This document shows positions 7,396 to 16,538 of a stretch of 64,000 nt of DNA, piece by piece. The translations under genes were made by a program, and so were the position numbers. Origin of the DNA: Bacillota bacterium (GTDB lineage Bacteria; Bacillota; Clostridia; Lachnospirales; Lachnospiraceae). The notes below the pieces were generated by a model, which did no database searches, was not told where the DNA came from, and saw only the letters and a list, made by a program, of their open reading frames with translations. How positions within the stretch are numbered: the stretch's first letter is position 1; the number at the start of each line of letters is the position of its first letter. The DNA lies in assembly GCA_023439125.1 (NCBI GenBank), contig JAEXOU010000015.1:62001-126000 (forward strand). Reading direction: 5' to 3'.

Positions 7396-8610
7396 TTATA
7401 TATCTCCCAAACTGAATTTATCATGGACTGCATTCATTGCCTGATTTGTGTAAGCTTCATCAATAAGTACAGTAACACGAATTTCAGAAGTAGAAATCAT
7501 CTTAATGTTAACTCCAATATCATAAAGAGCTTCAAACATCTTAGCTGCAACACCTGGATTTGACATCATACCAGCACCAACAACCGAAACTTTTGCTACA
7601 CTCTTATCAACATCAATTTTATCACATTTTAAAGAGGTCTGTCTGTGTCTCTCTAAGATTTCAACTACCTCATCAACACAGTCTTCAGAAACAGTAAAAC
7701 TAATATCCTTCGTACCATCACGTCCCACTGACTGTAAAATGATATCTACATTGATATTGTGATTTGCTAAGTGCTGAAATAGCTTAAATGCTACTCCAGG
7801 TTGATCCTCTAAACCAATCACTGCGATACGGGCGGTATTTTTATCACTAGCAACGCCACAAACAAGCATCTTTTCCATCTTAACTTCCTCCTTAACAACT
7901 GTTCCCTCTGATGTATTAAGACTTGAGCGCACAACTAGCTGTACACCATATTTTTTTGCCATCTCCACGGAACGATTATGCAAGACACCAGCTCCTAAAG
8001 AAGCTAAATCTAACATCTCATCATATGTAATTTCACTAAGCTTTCTTGCATTCTTTACATACCTAGGATCAGCTGTATAAACACCATCTACATCTGTGTA
8101 AATTTCACATAAGTCTGCCTTAAGTGCCGCTGCAAGAGCAACCGCAGTTGTGTCAGAGCCTCCACGACCTAATGTCGTATAATTATCCATCTTATCGATA
8201 CCTTGAAATCCTGTGATAATAACGATTTTTCTTGCATCTAATTCATTGCGAATTCGATCCGTATCAATTTTTTTAAGACGTGCATTACTATAATTACTTG
8301 TTGTATGCATTGCAACCTGAAAAGCATTTAAAGAGATTGCTGGAACACCTAGAGAATCCATAGCCATTGCCATAAGAGCAACACTCGTCTGCTCTCCAAC
8401 TGTTAAAAGCATATCCATTTCACGCTTTGGAGGGTTCGGGTTAATATCTTTTGCTTGTGCAATTAATGTATCCGTCATCTTACCCATAGCAGATAAAATA
8501 ACAACAACATCATTGCCCTTTTTATAGTCTTCGATGCATCTTCTTGCAACATTAAATATTCTCTCTTGATCAGCAACGGATGTGCCACCGAATTTTTTTA
8601 CTACTAACAT
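7396..8610 (-). CDS. lysC: Aspartate kinase
   Basis: Phosphorylates aspartate, the first step towards lysine, threonine and methionine. It has KKFGGTSV at the N-terminus, the kinase signature around TTLGRGGSDTTAVALAAAL, and two C-terminal ACT domains (near VIGLEDQPGVAFKLFQ and VSVVGAGMMSNPGVAAKMF) that usually sense lysine or threonine. At 404 residues it is a single-function kinase of normal length. AGGAGGCAGCT precedes the ATG. It is the last gene of the run with hom and the proposed homoserine kinase. No lysine riboswitch is seen in the 106-bp gap upstream. Confidence 0.95.
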   Translation of the reverse strand: MLVVKKFGGTSVADQERIFNVARRCIEDYKKGNDVVVILSAMGKMTDTLIAQAKDINPNPPKREMDMLLTVGEQTSVALMAMAMDSLGVPAISLNAFQVAMHTTSNYSNARLKKIDTDRIRNELDARKIVIITGFQGIDKMDNYTTLGRGGSDTTAVALAAALKADLCEIYTDVDGVYTADPRYVKNARKLSEITYDEMLDLASLGAGVLHNRSVEMAKKYGVQLVVRSSLNTSEGTVVKEEVKMEKMLVCGVASDKNTARIAVIGLEDQPGVAFKLFQHLANHNINVDIILQSVGRDGTKDISFTVSEDCVDEVVEILERHRQTSLKCDKIDVDKSVAKVSVVGAGMMSNPGVAAKMFEALYDIGVNIKMISTSEIRVTVLIDEAYTNQAMNAVHDKFSLGDI

Positions 8611-8716
8611 AGCTGCCTCCTAGATCTAGTTTCAAAACTGAGTTAATACTACCAAAGTTTCTTTTACTTTGCAATACTAAACATTCATGCACATCGATCA
8701 CAATGAAAAATAAATT

Positions 8717-9919
8717 TTATAGCTTAATTAACCGGTCGATCGTCTTATATCCATCCAAAACTTCATTACCGGATAAAGCAGCTTCCTTCTCATTATAATA
8801 CTGAATCTTTTTGAATTCTTTCGTACTATCATAAAGCATATAAGGAACTGGATTGGATGTATGGGTACGAAGACGAATTGGAGTTGGATGATCTGGCATA
8901 ATCAGCATCCGATACTCTACATGACGTTTATCCATTTCTTCTTTAACCACACGAATCACTCTTTGGTCAAGAAATTCGATTGACTGCAATTTATTTGGTA
9001 TACTTCCTTGATGCCCCATCTCATCGGGCGCCTCCACATGTATATACACAAAATCAAGTCCATCATCGACTAGAGCATGAACGGCTGCCATTGCCTTTCC
9101 TTCATAATTCGTATGTAATGTACCATCAGCACCTTCCACTTCAATCACTTTCATACTTGTTCCAACAGCAATACCTTTTAACAAATCAACTGCCGAAATC
9201 ATAGCTCCTTTTAATCCTGTCTTTTCTTCAAAAGATGTAAGTGCAGGCTTTGTTCCTGCCCCCCAGAACCATATGGAATTCGCTTTATTTAAGCCTTTCT
9301 TGGCACGCTCCACATTCAATGGATGATGATTTAATATATCATAGCTCTTTACCATCATATCCTTTAATAGCTTTTCTTCTGGGAGATATCCACCGATTAC
9401 TTTTCCTAAAATATCATGAGGCGGTGTTAACTCTGTAACTATGCCTTGATCCCATATTAGTAAATGACGATAACTTGTTCCAACATAATACTTAAAGATC
9501 TCATTCTGTAATTCTTTTTTCACTGCATCAATCAAAACAGCAGCATCCTCAGTTGAGATTTCACTTGAGCTGTGATCGATTATTGTTTTCTTATCATAAG
9601 GCAAATCATCATCTGAGACAGTAACGATATTACAACGAATTGCAATATCGGTTGTTTTCATATCAACACCAATACTAAGAGCTTCCAATGGGGAACGTCC
9701 TGTATAATATAGCTTTGGATTATATCCAAGTACTGCTAAATTGGCAGTATCACTACCTGGTTTCATACCCTCTGGTATTGTATGTGCGAGTCCGATTTCT
9801 GATTTTGAAGCAAGGTAATCCATCATTGGTGTATCAGCATATTCCAACGGCGTTTTATCGCCAAGACTAGCGATTGGTTCGTCAGCCATTCCATCTCCAA
9901 GTACAACAATATACTTCAT
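8717..9919 (-). CDS. ApgM-like phosphoglycerate mutase family protein, proposed homoserine kinase
   Basis: A member of the alkaline-phosphatase superfamily, close to cofactor-independent phosphoglycerate mutase of the archaeal ApgM type. It starts KYIVVLGDGMADEP, with GMKPGSDTANLAVLGY (metal and nucleophile region) and VHVEAPDEMGHQG near residue 275. Seen alone it would be called a mutase. Its place between hom and lysC, with no other thrB in the window, fits the subfamily that comparative genomics proposes as the missing homoserine kinase. That role is inference. Confidence 0.85.
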   Translation of the reverse strand: MKYIVVLGDGMADEPIASLGDKTPLEYADTPMMDYLASKSEIGLAHTIPEGMKPGSDTANLAVLGYNPKLYYTGRSPLEALSIGVDMKTTDIAIRCNIVTVSDDDLPYDKKTIIDHSSSEISTEDAAVLIDAVKKELQNEIFKYYVGTSYRHLLIWDQGIVTELTPPHDILGKVIGGYLPEEKLLKDMMVKSYDILNHHPLNVERAKKGLNKANSIWFWGAGTKPALTSFEEKTGLKGAMISAVDLLKGIAVGTSMKVIEVEGADGTLHTNYEGKAMAAVHALVDDGLDFVYIHVEAPDEMGHQGSIPNKLQSIEFLDQRVIRVVKEEMDKRHVEYRMLIMPDHPTPIRLRTHTSNPVPYMLYDSTKEFKKIQYYNEKEAALSGNEVLDGYKTIDRLIKL

Positions 9920-9946
9920 TTCCTTTACGTCCTTTCTGACTAGTTA

Positions 9947-11149
9947 TTAGAATTCTACTCGAATCCTATTCTTGATCTCAATTTCTTGTGACTTATGAGC
10001 AAACTCTGCTTCTGTCATCTCTTCTGTAATAAAAGCAAATTCATCTGAGATTGTTTCAACAGCAACCTCTGCATTAATTGTAAATAAGCTTTCCGCTTTT
10101 GCTTTTTGACTTGCAGGAACACGAACAAAGAATTTACTTTGATAAGTACTAATATCACCTAATGCTAGTGGTTTGCTGCTCCATAACGTCATTACATTCG
10201 TACCGATATGTTTTGTTGCATCGACTACGTCAGATACTACTGCAGAAGCAGTTGGAAGTTTTCCTGCACCACTTCCGTAGAACATAATGTCACCAAGCAT
10301 ATTCCCCTTTACTAATATACCATTAAAAACTCCATTTACATTATACAATGGATGTTTACTATTAATCATCTTAGGTGTAACCATCGCATAAACTTCATTA
10401 TCTACTTTCTTACTTGTTCCAAATAATTTGATGCTTACATTTAAAGCCTTTGCATACTCAAAGTCTTCTGAAGTAATCTTTGTAATACCCTCTGTATAAA
10501 TATTATCATAATTTACTTGAGAGCCATAAGCTAAAGAGGTTAAGATTGCAATCTTTCGACATGCATCATAACCCTCAATATCTGCGTCTGGTTTACGTTC
10601 TGCATATCCTAGCTCTTGCGCCTGCTTTAATACCGCTGAAAAATCTGCACCCTCTTCTGCCATTTTTGTTAATATATAATTGGTTGTTCCATTTAGTATA
10701 CCAGTAATTTCAGTTATCTCATCAACAGTTAAGGATTGATTCAATGGACGTATAATTGGGATACCGCCACCAACACTTGCTTCAAATAAAAAATTAATAT
10801 TTTTTTGTTTCGCAATTTCAAGTAGTTCAGCACCATGCTTTGCAACCAATTCTTTATTTGAGGTACATACACTCTTTCCTTTTAATAAAGCTTCTTTTAC
10901 AAATGAGTAAGCTGGTTCTACACCGCCCATTACCTCCACAACAATCTCAACTTCCGGGTCATTAACAATTTCGTTAAAGTCATGAGTTAATATATCCATA
11001 ACGGGATCTCCCGGAAACTCTCTTAAATCGAGAACATATTTTATTTCAATTGACTGACCTGCTCGTTTTGCGATTGTATCATAGTTCTTTTCAATAACCT
11101 CATAAACGCCTGATCCAACTGTTCCATAACCTAATACTGCTATCTTCAT
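9947..11149 (-). CDS. hom: Homoserine dehydrogenase
   Basis: Reduces aspartate semialdehyde to homoserine with NAD(P)H. It has the Rossmann motif GYGTVGSGV near residue 7, CTSNKELVA at about residue 97, and the catalytic stretch around GILNGTTNYILTKM and YAERKPDADIEGYDA. The C-terminus after about residue 350 is a shortened, ACT-like tail. At 400 residues it is slightly shorter than the Bacillus enzyme. AGAGGTG precedes the ATG. It lies 18 bases after the ACT regulator, so the two are almost surely co-transcribed. Confidence 0.95.
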   Translation of the reverse strand: MKIAVLGYGTVGSGVYEVIEKNYDTIAKRAGQSIEIKYVLDLREFPGDPVMDILTHDFNEIVNDPEVEIVVEVMGGVEPAYSFVKEALLKGKSVCTSNKELVAKHGAELLEIAKQKNINFLFEASVGGGIPIIRPLNQSLTVDEITEITGILNGTTNYILTKMAEEGADFSAVLKQAQELGYAERKPDADIEGYDACRKIAILTSLAYGSQVNYDNIYTEGITKITSEDFEYAKALNVSIKLFGTSKKVDNEVYAMVTPKMINSKHPLYNVNGVFNGILVKGNMLGDIMFYGSGAGKLPTASAVVSDVVDATKHIGTNVMTLWSSKPLALGDISTYQSKFFVRVPASQKAKAESLFTINAEVAVETISDEFAFITEEMTEAEFAHKSQEIEIKNRIRVEF

Positions 11150-11167
11150 AAAAACACCTCTTCTTTA

Positions 11168-11608
11168 TTATTCTCTTCCAAGAATCTTTAGGTAGTGAAC
11201 TCCTTCTAAGGATTCTATTGTATCCATCATTTGTGCAACCTCAACTGTTTCTGGCAGTATCTCAACACTAAGAGTTAACGACGCGATGCCCCCAATCGGT
11301 ATCGTTTGATGTATGGTTAAGATGTTAGCTCGATTTTTTGCTATTTGATTTAGCACTGTGGACAATAAACCCGGAATATCATCCATTTGCATCATAAAAG
11401 TTATTGTTTTCCCACGGTTATTCTCATGGAAAGGAAGTATATCGTCTTTATATTTGTAAAAAGAACTTCTGCTAATATCTACAGCTTCTGTAGCTTCCTG
11501 AATGGTCATACAACGTTCGGAATCCAATAACCGTTTCGCTTCAACAACCTTTAACAACACCTCAGGCAAAGCCTTCTTTTTCACTATAAAGTATTTCTCT
11601 TCTTCCAT
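11168..11608 (-). CDS. ACT domain-containing protein (UPF0735/PheB-like)
   Basis: A small protein with an N-terminal helix-turn-helix-like part (TIQEATEAVDISRSSFYKY) and a C-terminal ACT domain (DDIPGLLSTVLNQIAKN) of the kind that binds amino acids. Such UPF0735 proteins often sit beside hom and thr genes in Firmicutes, so it may sense threonine or a related amino acid for this operon; that is inference. An ATG 12 bases upstream overlaps the GGGGGT ribosome site, so the ATG at 11608 is chosen. It is first in the operon. Confidence 0.85.
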   Translation of the reverse strand: MEEEKYFIVKKKALPEVLLKVVEAKRLLDSERCMTIQEATEAVDISRSSFYKYKDDILPFHENNRGKTITFMMQMDDIPGLLSTVLNQIAKNRANILTIHQTIPIGGIASLTLSVEILPETVEVAQMMDTIESLEGVHYLKILGRE

Positions 11609-11902
11609 AATAACCCCCATATATCCAAAAATACTTATTTACAGACAACGTGTTTGCAACAGAGCTACAAGTGTCCGTACTGAAAAGATATATTATCACA
11701 ATTTATCGTATAATGCAAGAAGTAAATTCCAATAATTTCAGAAATTCCAAAAGCAACATATGGACAATCAAGTTTCAATATAGTACGATACACTTAGTGT
11801 ATGGTGGATAAATTATGCTACCTTCCACATAATATTATTTCTGCAAATTAAACAACTATTTTAAGGACACTAACTCCGATTACATAAAAAAAGGAGATGG
11901 AT

Positions 11903-12772
11903 ATGCTATATATTTCAACTGCTCTCTATTTAGAAGCACAACCCTTGATTACGATCTATTCATTAAAACAACTGCATGAACATACAAAGTTTCAAGTATT
12001 TGCAAATGATAACGTATGTCTTATTATAACAGGTGTAGGAGAATTAAAGGCAAGTATTGCAATTACGTATTTGTTATCAAATCGAACAATTGGACCACAT
12101 GACTTATTTTTAAACTTTGGTCTATGTGGATCCCTGGATCCGACAATACCAATTGGTTCCTCTTGCGTTTTTCACAAATTAAGAGACTATTCCACTAAGA
12201 AAGATCTTTATCCGGATATGCTATTAAAGCTTCCTTTTCGTGAAGCTAGTCTTGAAACATGCCCGTTACCGGTTGGTAATGAGATTTTGCCTACCACAGT
12301 TTCAGAAACGTTTGTAGATATGGAAGCTTATGCAGTTATGTATGCTGTTACTTATTATATGCAACCGCATCAGGTTTTGTTTCTTAAGGTCATTTCTGAT
12401 TATCCAACTACAGACAAAAAAGCAGTTATTGATAAAGCTGAGATTCAATTAAAACTCTTACAAGCTGCACAAGAAATGAACTGTTACTTACATGAACTCT
12501 CCAGTGAATTCAAGTTTTTTTCAGATATTACGACAACATTGGAGTTATCCAAAGATGAATATAATTTATATCAATCGATCATACAGCGATTGCATTTATC
12601 CGAAACGATGAGTCACTCCCTAAAACAACATATTATTTATTATAAAAGTAGACATACTTTAGCAGATAAGATTCTCTCAAGTTTTATAAAGGAGCCATCA
12701 ATTATCACTTGTAAAAGTAAAGTAGAAGGGAAAAAATACTTTGAACAACTCAAATCAAAACTTATGGAATAA
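11903..12772 (+). CDS. Nucleosidase/nucleoside phosphorylase-like protein (MTAN type)
   Basis: The N-terminal 185 residues match the 5'-methylthioadenosine/S-adenosylhomocysteine nucleosidase fold. Three acidic positions expected of MTAN enzymes can be placed: Glu in ALYLEAQPL, Glu in VDMEAYAVMYA and Asp in VISDYPTTD. The last 90 residues are an extension I do not recognise. AAGGAG abuts an ATG at 11897, so the ATG at 11903, six bases further on, is preferred. It overlaps the SPL-family gene, which suggests it clears 5'-deoxyadenosine or related nucleosides from radical SAM chemistry; that is inference. Confidence 0.75.
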   Translation: MLYISTALYLEAQPLITIYSLKQLHEHTKFQVFANDNVCLIITGVGELKASIAITYLLSNRTIGPHDLFLNFGLCGSLDPTIPIGSSCVFHKLRDYSTKKDLYPDMLLKLPFREASLETCPLPVGNEILPTTVSETFVDMEAYAVMYAVTYYMQPHQVLFLKVISDYPTTDKKAVIDKAEIQLKLLQAAQEMNCYLHELSSEFKFFSDITTTLELSKDEYNLYQSIIQRLHLSETMSHSLKQHIIYYKSRHTLADKILSSFIKEPSIITCKSKVEGKKYFEQLKSKLME

Positions 12773-13772
12773 CTCCTTTTCTCACATTTATGTTGAAAAA
12801 GAGATCATGAATACAGAAAAGGTTACAAAAATCATTGAACAATTTCCTAATTCAGTTATAGTTCCAATTCAGCATTATAAAGATTTCTTTAATCGTAGCA
12901 ATCAGAACTTTCATGCACAAAGTCTTCAACAGAAGCTAATTCTTGCAACGAATAAAGGGCAGCTTGTAATGAAAGGTGCACCTGTATGCCAGAATTTTGG
13001 ACAAGAGTACTTCTATTATACAAGCAATGTTTTAAATTGTATCTATGACTGTGAATATTGCTATTTACAAGGCCGTTATCCTTCCTCGAATCTCGTTGTT
13101 TTCATTAACCTGTCGGATAACTTCGCTGAACTTGAAGTACTCTTAAAACAACATCCCGTATACGTGTGTATCTCTTACGATACTGATTTACTAGCGATTG
13201 AAAACACCTTTCACTTTCTTTCGGAGTGGATTGCATTTGCGAAACTTCACCCAAACTTAACGGTTGAAGTACGCACCAAAAGTGCCCAGGTAGAATTAAT
13301 TCGTAAGCTAGAACCTCTACCAAATATAATCTATGCTTGGACATTATCTCCTAATGTAATCCAACAGAAATATGAACATAAAACACCAACTCTTCACATG
13401 AGACTTAAAGCGCTCAAGGCTGCCATCGCTTGCGGTCATCCAGTCAGAGCTTGTTTTGATCCAATATTAAATATTCCACAAGCATTCGAAACGTATCAAG
13501 CGTTCTTTAATGAGGTATTTGAGGCCATTAATGCTAGTTCCTTAACTGATGTTAGCCTTGGGCTTTTCCGCATCTCAAAAGACTATTTAAAGCTGTTACG
13601 CAAGCATCGTCCGAACTCAAGTATCGCAACTTATCCTTATGCACAGAGTAACGGTTATTGTCATTATGAGGAAAGCATTTTTTATGAGCTATTAACACCA
13701 ATTTATAATGAATTACTAACTTATCTACCTGCTGACAAAATATTTCTTGATACATCAGCAATTGCAACCTAA
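12741..13772 (+). CDS. Spore photoproduct lyase family radical SAM protein
   Basis: The cluster motif CIYDCEYCYLQ (CxxxCxxC) at about residues 96-106 marks a radical SAM enzyme, and the surroundings (KGAPVCQNFGQEYFYYTSNVLNC, EVRTKSA, GHPVRACFDPIL) fit the SPL family that repairs the UV lesion spore photoproduct in germinating spores. The likely start is a TTG at 12741 with AGAAGGG upstream, inside the end of the nucleosidase gene. An ATG at 12807 would cut the usual FSHIYVEKE beginning. True SPL activity versus a family relative cannot be decided here. Confidence 0.85.
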   Translation: MNNSNQNLWNNSFSHIYVEKEIMNTEKVTKIIEQFPNSVIVPIQHYKDFFNRSNQNFHAQSLQQKLILATNKGQLVMKGAPVCQNFGQEYFYYTSNVLNCIYDCEYCYLQGRYPSSNLVVFINLSDNFAELEVLLKQHPVYVCISYDTDLLAIENTFHFLSEWIAFAKLHPNLTVEVRTKSAQVELIRKLEPLPNIIYAWTLSPNVIQQKYEHKTPTLHMRLKALKAAIACGHPVRACFDPILNIPQAFETYQAFFNEVFEAINASSLTDVSLGLFRISKDYLKLLRKHRPNSSIATYPYAQSNGYCHYEESIFYELLTPIYNELLTYLPADKIFLDTSAIAT

Positions 13773-13847
13773 TAAACGGACAAAAGGGTTGCAAAGGTTA
13801 TTGTAATGAAACGAAATCGTTAAGATAAAGAAAGGAGAGCGTAAATT

Positions 13848-14537
13848 ATGTCTACTGCGATTGTAACAGGTGCTTCTTCAGGTATTGGAAAAGCAATTGC
13901 GACTGCTTTATTAAAACGAGGGATTGAAGTATATGGTTTTGGGAGAACATTCTCTGAATCGATTCATCAACCACTCTTTCATCCAATTTGTTGTGATTTA
14001 ATGGACACGAAACAGCTATGTACCATTATAAAAGAGATTCAATCGGTAAAATCCATTGATTATCTAATCAACTGTGCAGGTGTTGGCTATTATGGTTTAC
14101 ACGAGGAGCTAAATCCTGCAAAAATACATGAAATGGTAACTGTTAACGTAGAGGTACCCCTCTTACTTACCAACCTTACTCTACGAGATCTAAAAAAGCA
14201 AAAAGGAGCAATTATTAATATTTCCTCAGTAACAGCAGAAAAAAGCAACCCTCATGGCTGCGCATATGGCGCCACAAAGGCTGCTCTTAGTAGTTTTTCT
14301 AATTCACTTTTTGATGAAGCAAGAAAATCAGGTGTTCGTGTAGTAACGATTCAACCCGATATGACACGAACTAATTTATACCGCAATGCCAATTTCAAAG
14401 AAGGTCCTACCCCTGATACTTATCTATTACCAGAAGAAATCGCTAATGCAGTTGAATATATTTTAGATGCGAGAGATGGTATTGTGATTACAGAACTTAC
14501 TCTAAAACCACAACGTCATCAATTGACAAAGCAATAA
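13848..14537 (+). CDS. Short-chain dehydrogenase/reductase
   Basis: A 229-residue classical SDR: cofactor motif TGASSGIG at residues 8-15, NCAGVGYYG, the catalytic Ser in INISSVTAEK and YGATK (Tyr-x-x-x-Lys). The substrate is unknown. It lies 75 bases after the SPL-family gene on the same strand with GAAAGGAG upstream, so it may be part of the same transcript. It converges with ytaF, with only 13 bases between the stops. Confidence 0.88.
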   Translation: MSTAIVTGASSGIGKAIATALLKRGIEVYGFGRTFSESIHQPLFHPICCDLMDTKQLCTIIKEIQSVKSIDYLINCAGVGYYGLHEELNPAKIHEMVTVNVEVPLLLTNLTLRDLKKQKGAIINISSVTAEKSNPHGCAYGATKAALSSFSNSLFDEARKSGVRVVTIQPDMTRTNLYRNANFKEGPTPDTYLLPEEIANAVEYILDARDGIVITELTLKPQRHQLTKQ

Positions 14538-14550
14538 GGTAATATAGCTA

Positions 14551-15186
14551 TCACAATTTTAGAATTGCCAATACGATTAAGATTGCTCCACTAATCCAGG
14601 ATAGATCAAATTCCGTTGTAAATGCTAGCTTTCTCCCTAAGAATTCTCCAAGCTTAATTGCACCTACTCCAAACAAGAGAGATACTACTATAATCGGACA
14701 AACCATTCCTCCTGTTAAGGAAAAACCAAAGCCAGCAGCTAATCCATCCATCGATAAAGCAATCGCTAGTGAGATTGCTTCACTTGGGGATAACGATTTT
14801 GAAAAATCCTTATCAGCCTCTATTGGATCTGCGTAAATATTTAGAATAAAGTGCAAACTTGCAAAAGAAAATCCAATGCTCGACTTTATTACTTTCTTTT
14901 TTCGGATAAATGCCTTGATTGCGAATTCAAATAATTTAACGATACCTAAGATCAATAAAATAGTAAAACAAATAATTTTATTAATTTCAGGTCGAATATA
15001 TGGCTTCACTATTTTACCAAGCAATAGGGAAGCTCCTAAAAGACCACTACATATACTTCCAACAATAAGCGATGAGGCCCATTTAATCCTTACCTTACTA
15101 TTACCATATGCAAATGCAGCAGCTAACGCGTCAATCGACAAAGCGAATGCCAAAGCCACATAATTAATCAACTTTTCACCTCTCAT
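14551..15186 (-). CDS. ytaF: Sporulation membrane protein YtaF (MntP-like fold)
   Basis: A small polytopic membrane protein with two repeated halves, each carrying the family signature: ALSIDALAAAFAYG near the N-terminus and ALSMDGLAAGFGFSL in the second half. The loop YADPIEADKDFSKSLSPSEA is typical of the sporulation YtaF family. It is related to the MntP manganese exporters; transport itself is unproven. The ATG at 15186 has GGAG five bases upstream and is preferred over the ATG 18 bases earlier. Confidence 0.85.
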   Translation of the reverse strand: MRGEKLINYVALAFALSIDALAAAFAYGNSKVRIKWASSLIVGSICSGLLGASLLLGKIVKPYIRPEINKIICFTILLILGIVKLFEFAIKAFIRKKKVIKSSIGFSFASLHFILNIYADPIEADKDFSKSLSPSEAISLAIALSMDGLAAGFGFSLTGGMVCPIIVVSLLFGVGAIKLGEFLGRKLAFTTEFDLSWISGAILIVLAILKL

Positions 15187-15248
15187 CTTCACTCCATATA
15201 CCATATGATGGTATTCGTTAAGTTGTGAATCGATGAGAGATCTCTTTA

Positions 15249-16490
15249 CTACTTAATCTCTTTTTTCAAATATTCAATTGCAGATTGTAACTGATTATCT
15301 TGTTCCTCTGTAATCAAACCAGTTAAGTCTTTGTCTAGTTCAACCTCTACATCAGGAGTAATACCCACTTTATGAATACTTCTTCCCTTTGGTGTAAAAT
15401 AGTTTGAAATCGTTATCTTCATAGCACTGCCATCATAGAGTGGAATTACAGACTGTACAATACCCTTGCCAAAGGTCTGTGTACCCATAATTGTTCCAAC
15501 ACCATAATCTTGAATCGCACCTGAAAAAATTTCAGAAGCACTTGCGCTATTTCCATTCACCAAAACAACAAGAGGTTTCGTGAACTCTTCCTCTGTCTTA
15601 GCGTACTCCTCTTCTCTTTTTCCATTCTTTGTTTCGGTATATACGAGAAGACCTTTTCCAATCAGACGGTCTAACATAGCAGTACAAGAAGTGTATAGAC
15701 CTCCACCATTATCACGAATATCAATGATCAAGCCTTCCATTTTTTGTGACTCAAGATCATCAATTGCATGAATAAACTGTTCTACGGTGATTTTATCAAA
15801 CTGAGCAATATAGATGTAACCGATGTTGTTATCCATCATCTTATATTCTACTGTTGGAACTTCAACTTCATTACGTATAATATCAAAACTCAACTCCTCT
15901 AGGTTATCTCCACGAAGAATTGTCAGCTTAACTAAGGTCCCTTTTTCACCCTTCATCTTAGCAACTACAGAGTTAATGTCCATACCAGTAACATCTTCAT
16001 CATCTACTTTATATATAATATCACCTGGTAAAATACCAGCAATTGCAGCAGGACCACCAGGGAAAGGTTTTGTAATTGTCATCGTAAGAGTTTCTCTATT
16101 CTGACCTACATATGCACCAATTCCATAATAAGTACCATTCATGGATTCGTTTAGTTCCGCATATTCTTCTACAGAATAATAGCAAGAATAAGGGTCTTCG
16201 AGTGCCTGCATCATACCTTTTAAGATTGCGTCATCATAATTTTCTGCAGTAACATCATATAAAAAATACTTTGATATCATTGACTGCATAAAATTAATTT
16301 TCTTTGTTAACGCATCGTCAAGTATAGCTTGACTCTGTTTATTTGTGTCTGAACTCTGTTCTGTTCTTATGGAATCATCATCTTGAAGGGATACTCGGTA
16401 ATTAATAAATAATACTGAAAAAACAATACTACATACTAATAGTGCGCTTAAGCTCCCTACAATAATACCAGCCGTAAATTTATTTTTCAT
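15249..16490 (-). CDS. C-terminal processing peptidase (S41 family)
   Basis: A secreted or membrane-tethered serine protease: signal anchor at residues 8-30, a helical N-terminal region, a PDZ domain (about residues 110-195, containing GGPAAIAGILPGD) and the S41 catalytic domain with Ser in NGNSASASEIF and Lys in TFGKGIVQS. AGGAGG precedes the ATG. It is the last gene of the ftsE-ftsX-M23 cluster, where Ctp proteases commonly trim or control cell-wall hydrolases. Confidence 0.93.
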   Translation of the reverse strand: MKNKFTAGIIVGSLSALLVCSIVFSVLFINYRVSLQDDDSIRTEQSSDTNKQSQAILDDALTKKINFMQSMISKYFLYDVTAENYDDAILKGMMQALEDPYSCYYSVEEYAELNESMNGTYYGIGAYVGQNRETLTMTITKPFPGGPAAIAGILPGDIIYKVDDEDVTGMDINSVVAKMKGEKGTLVKLTILRGDNLEELSFDIIRNEVEVPTVEYKMMDNNIGYIYIAQFDKITVEQFIHAIDDLESQKMEGLIIDIRDNGGGLYTSCTAMLDRLIGKGLLVYTETKNGKREEEYAKTEEEFTKPLVVLVNGNSASASEIFSGAIQDYGVGTIMGTQTFGKGIVQSVIPLYDGSAMKITISNYFTPKGRSIHKVGITPDVEVELDKDLTGLITEEQDNQLQSAIEYLKKEIK

Positions 16491-16538
16491 GCTACCTCCT
16501 GCTTAAGGCAAGTATCAACTGTCTTAAGATTAACTTTA

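Noticed and set aside
8611..8716. Lysine riboswitch before lysC
   Set aside because: The gap is only 106 bp and shows none of the L-box core; lysC appears to be read from the hom unit.
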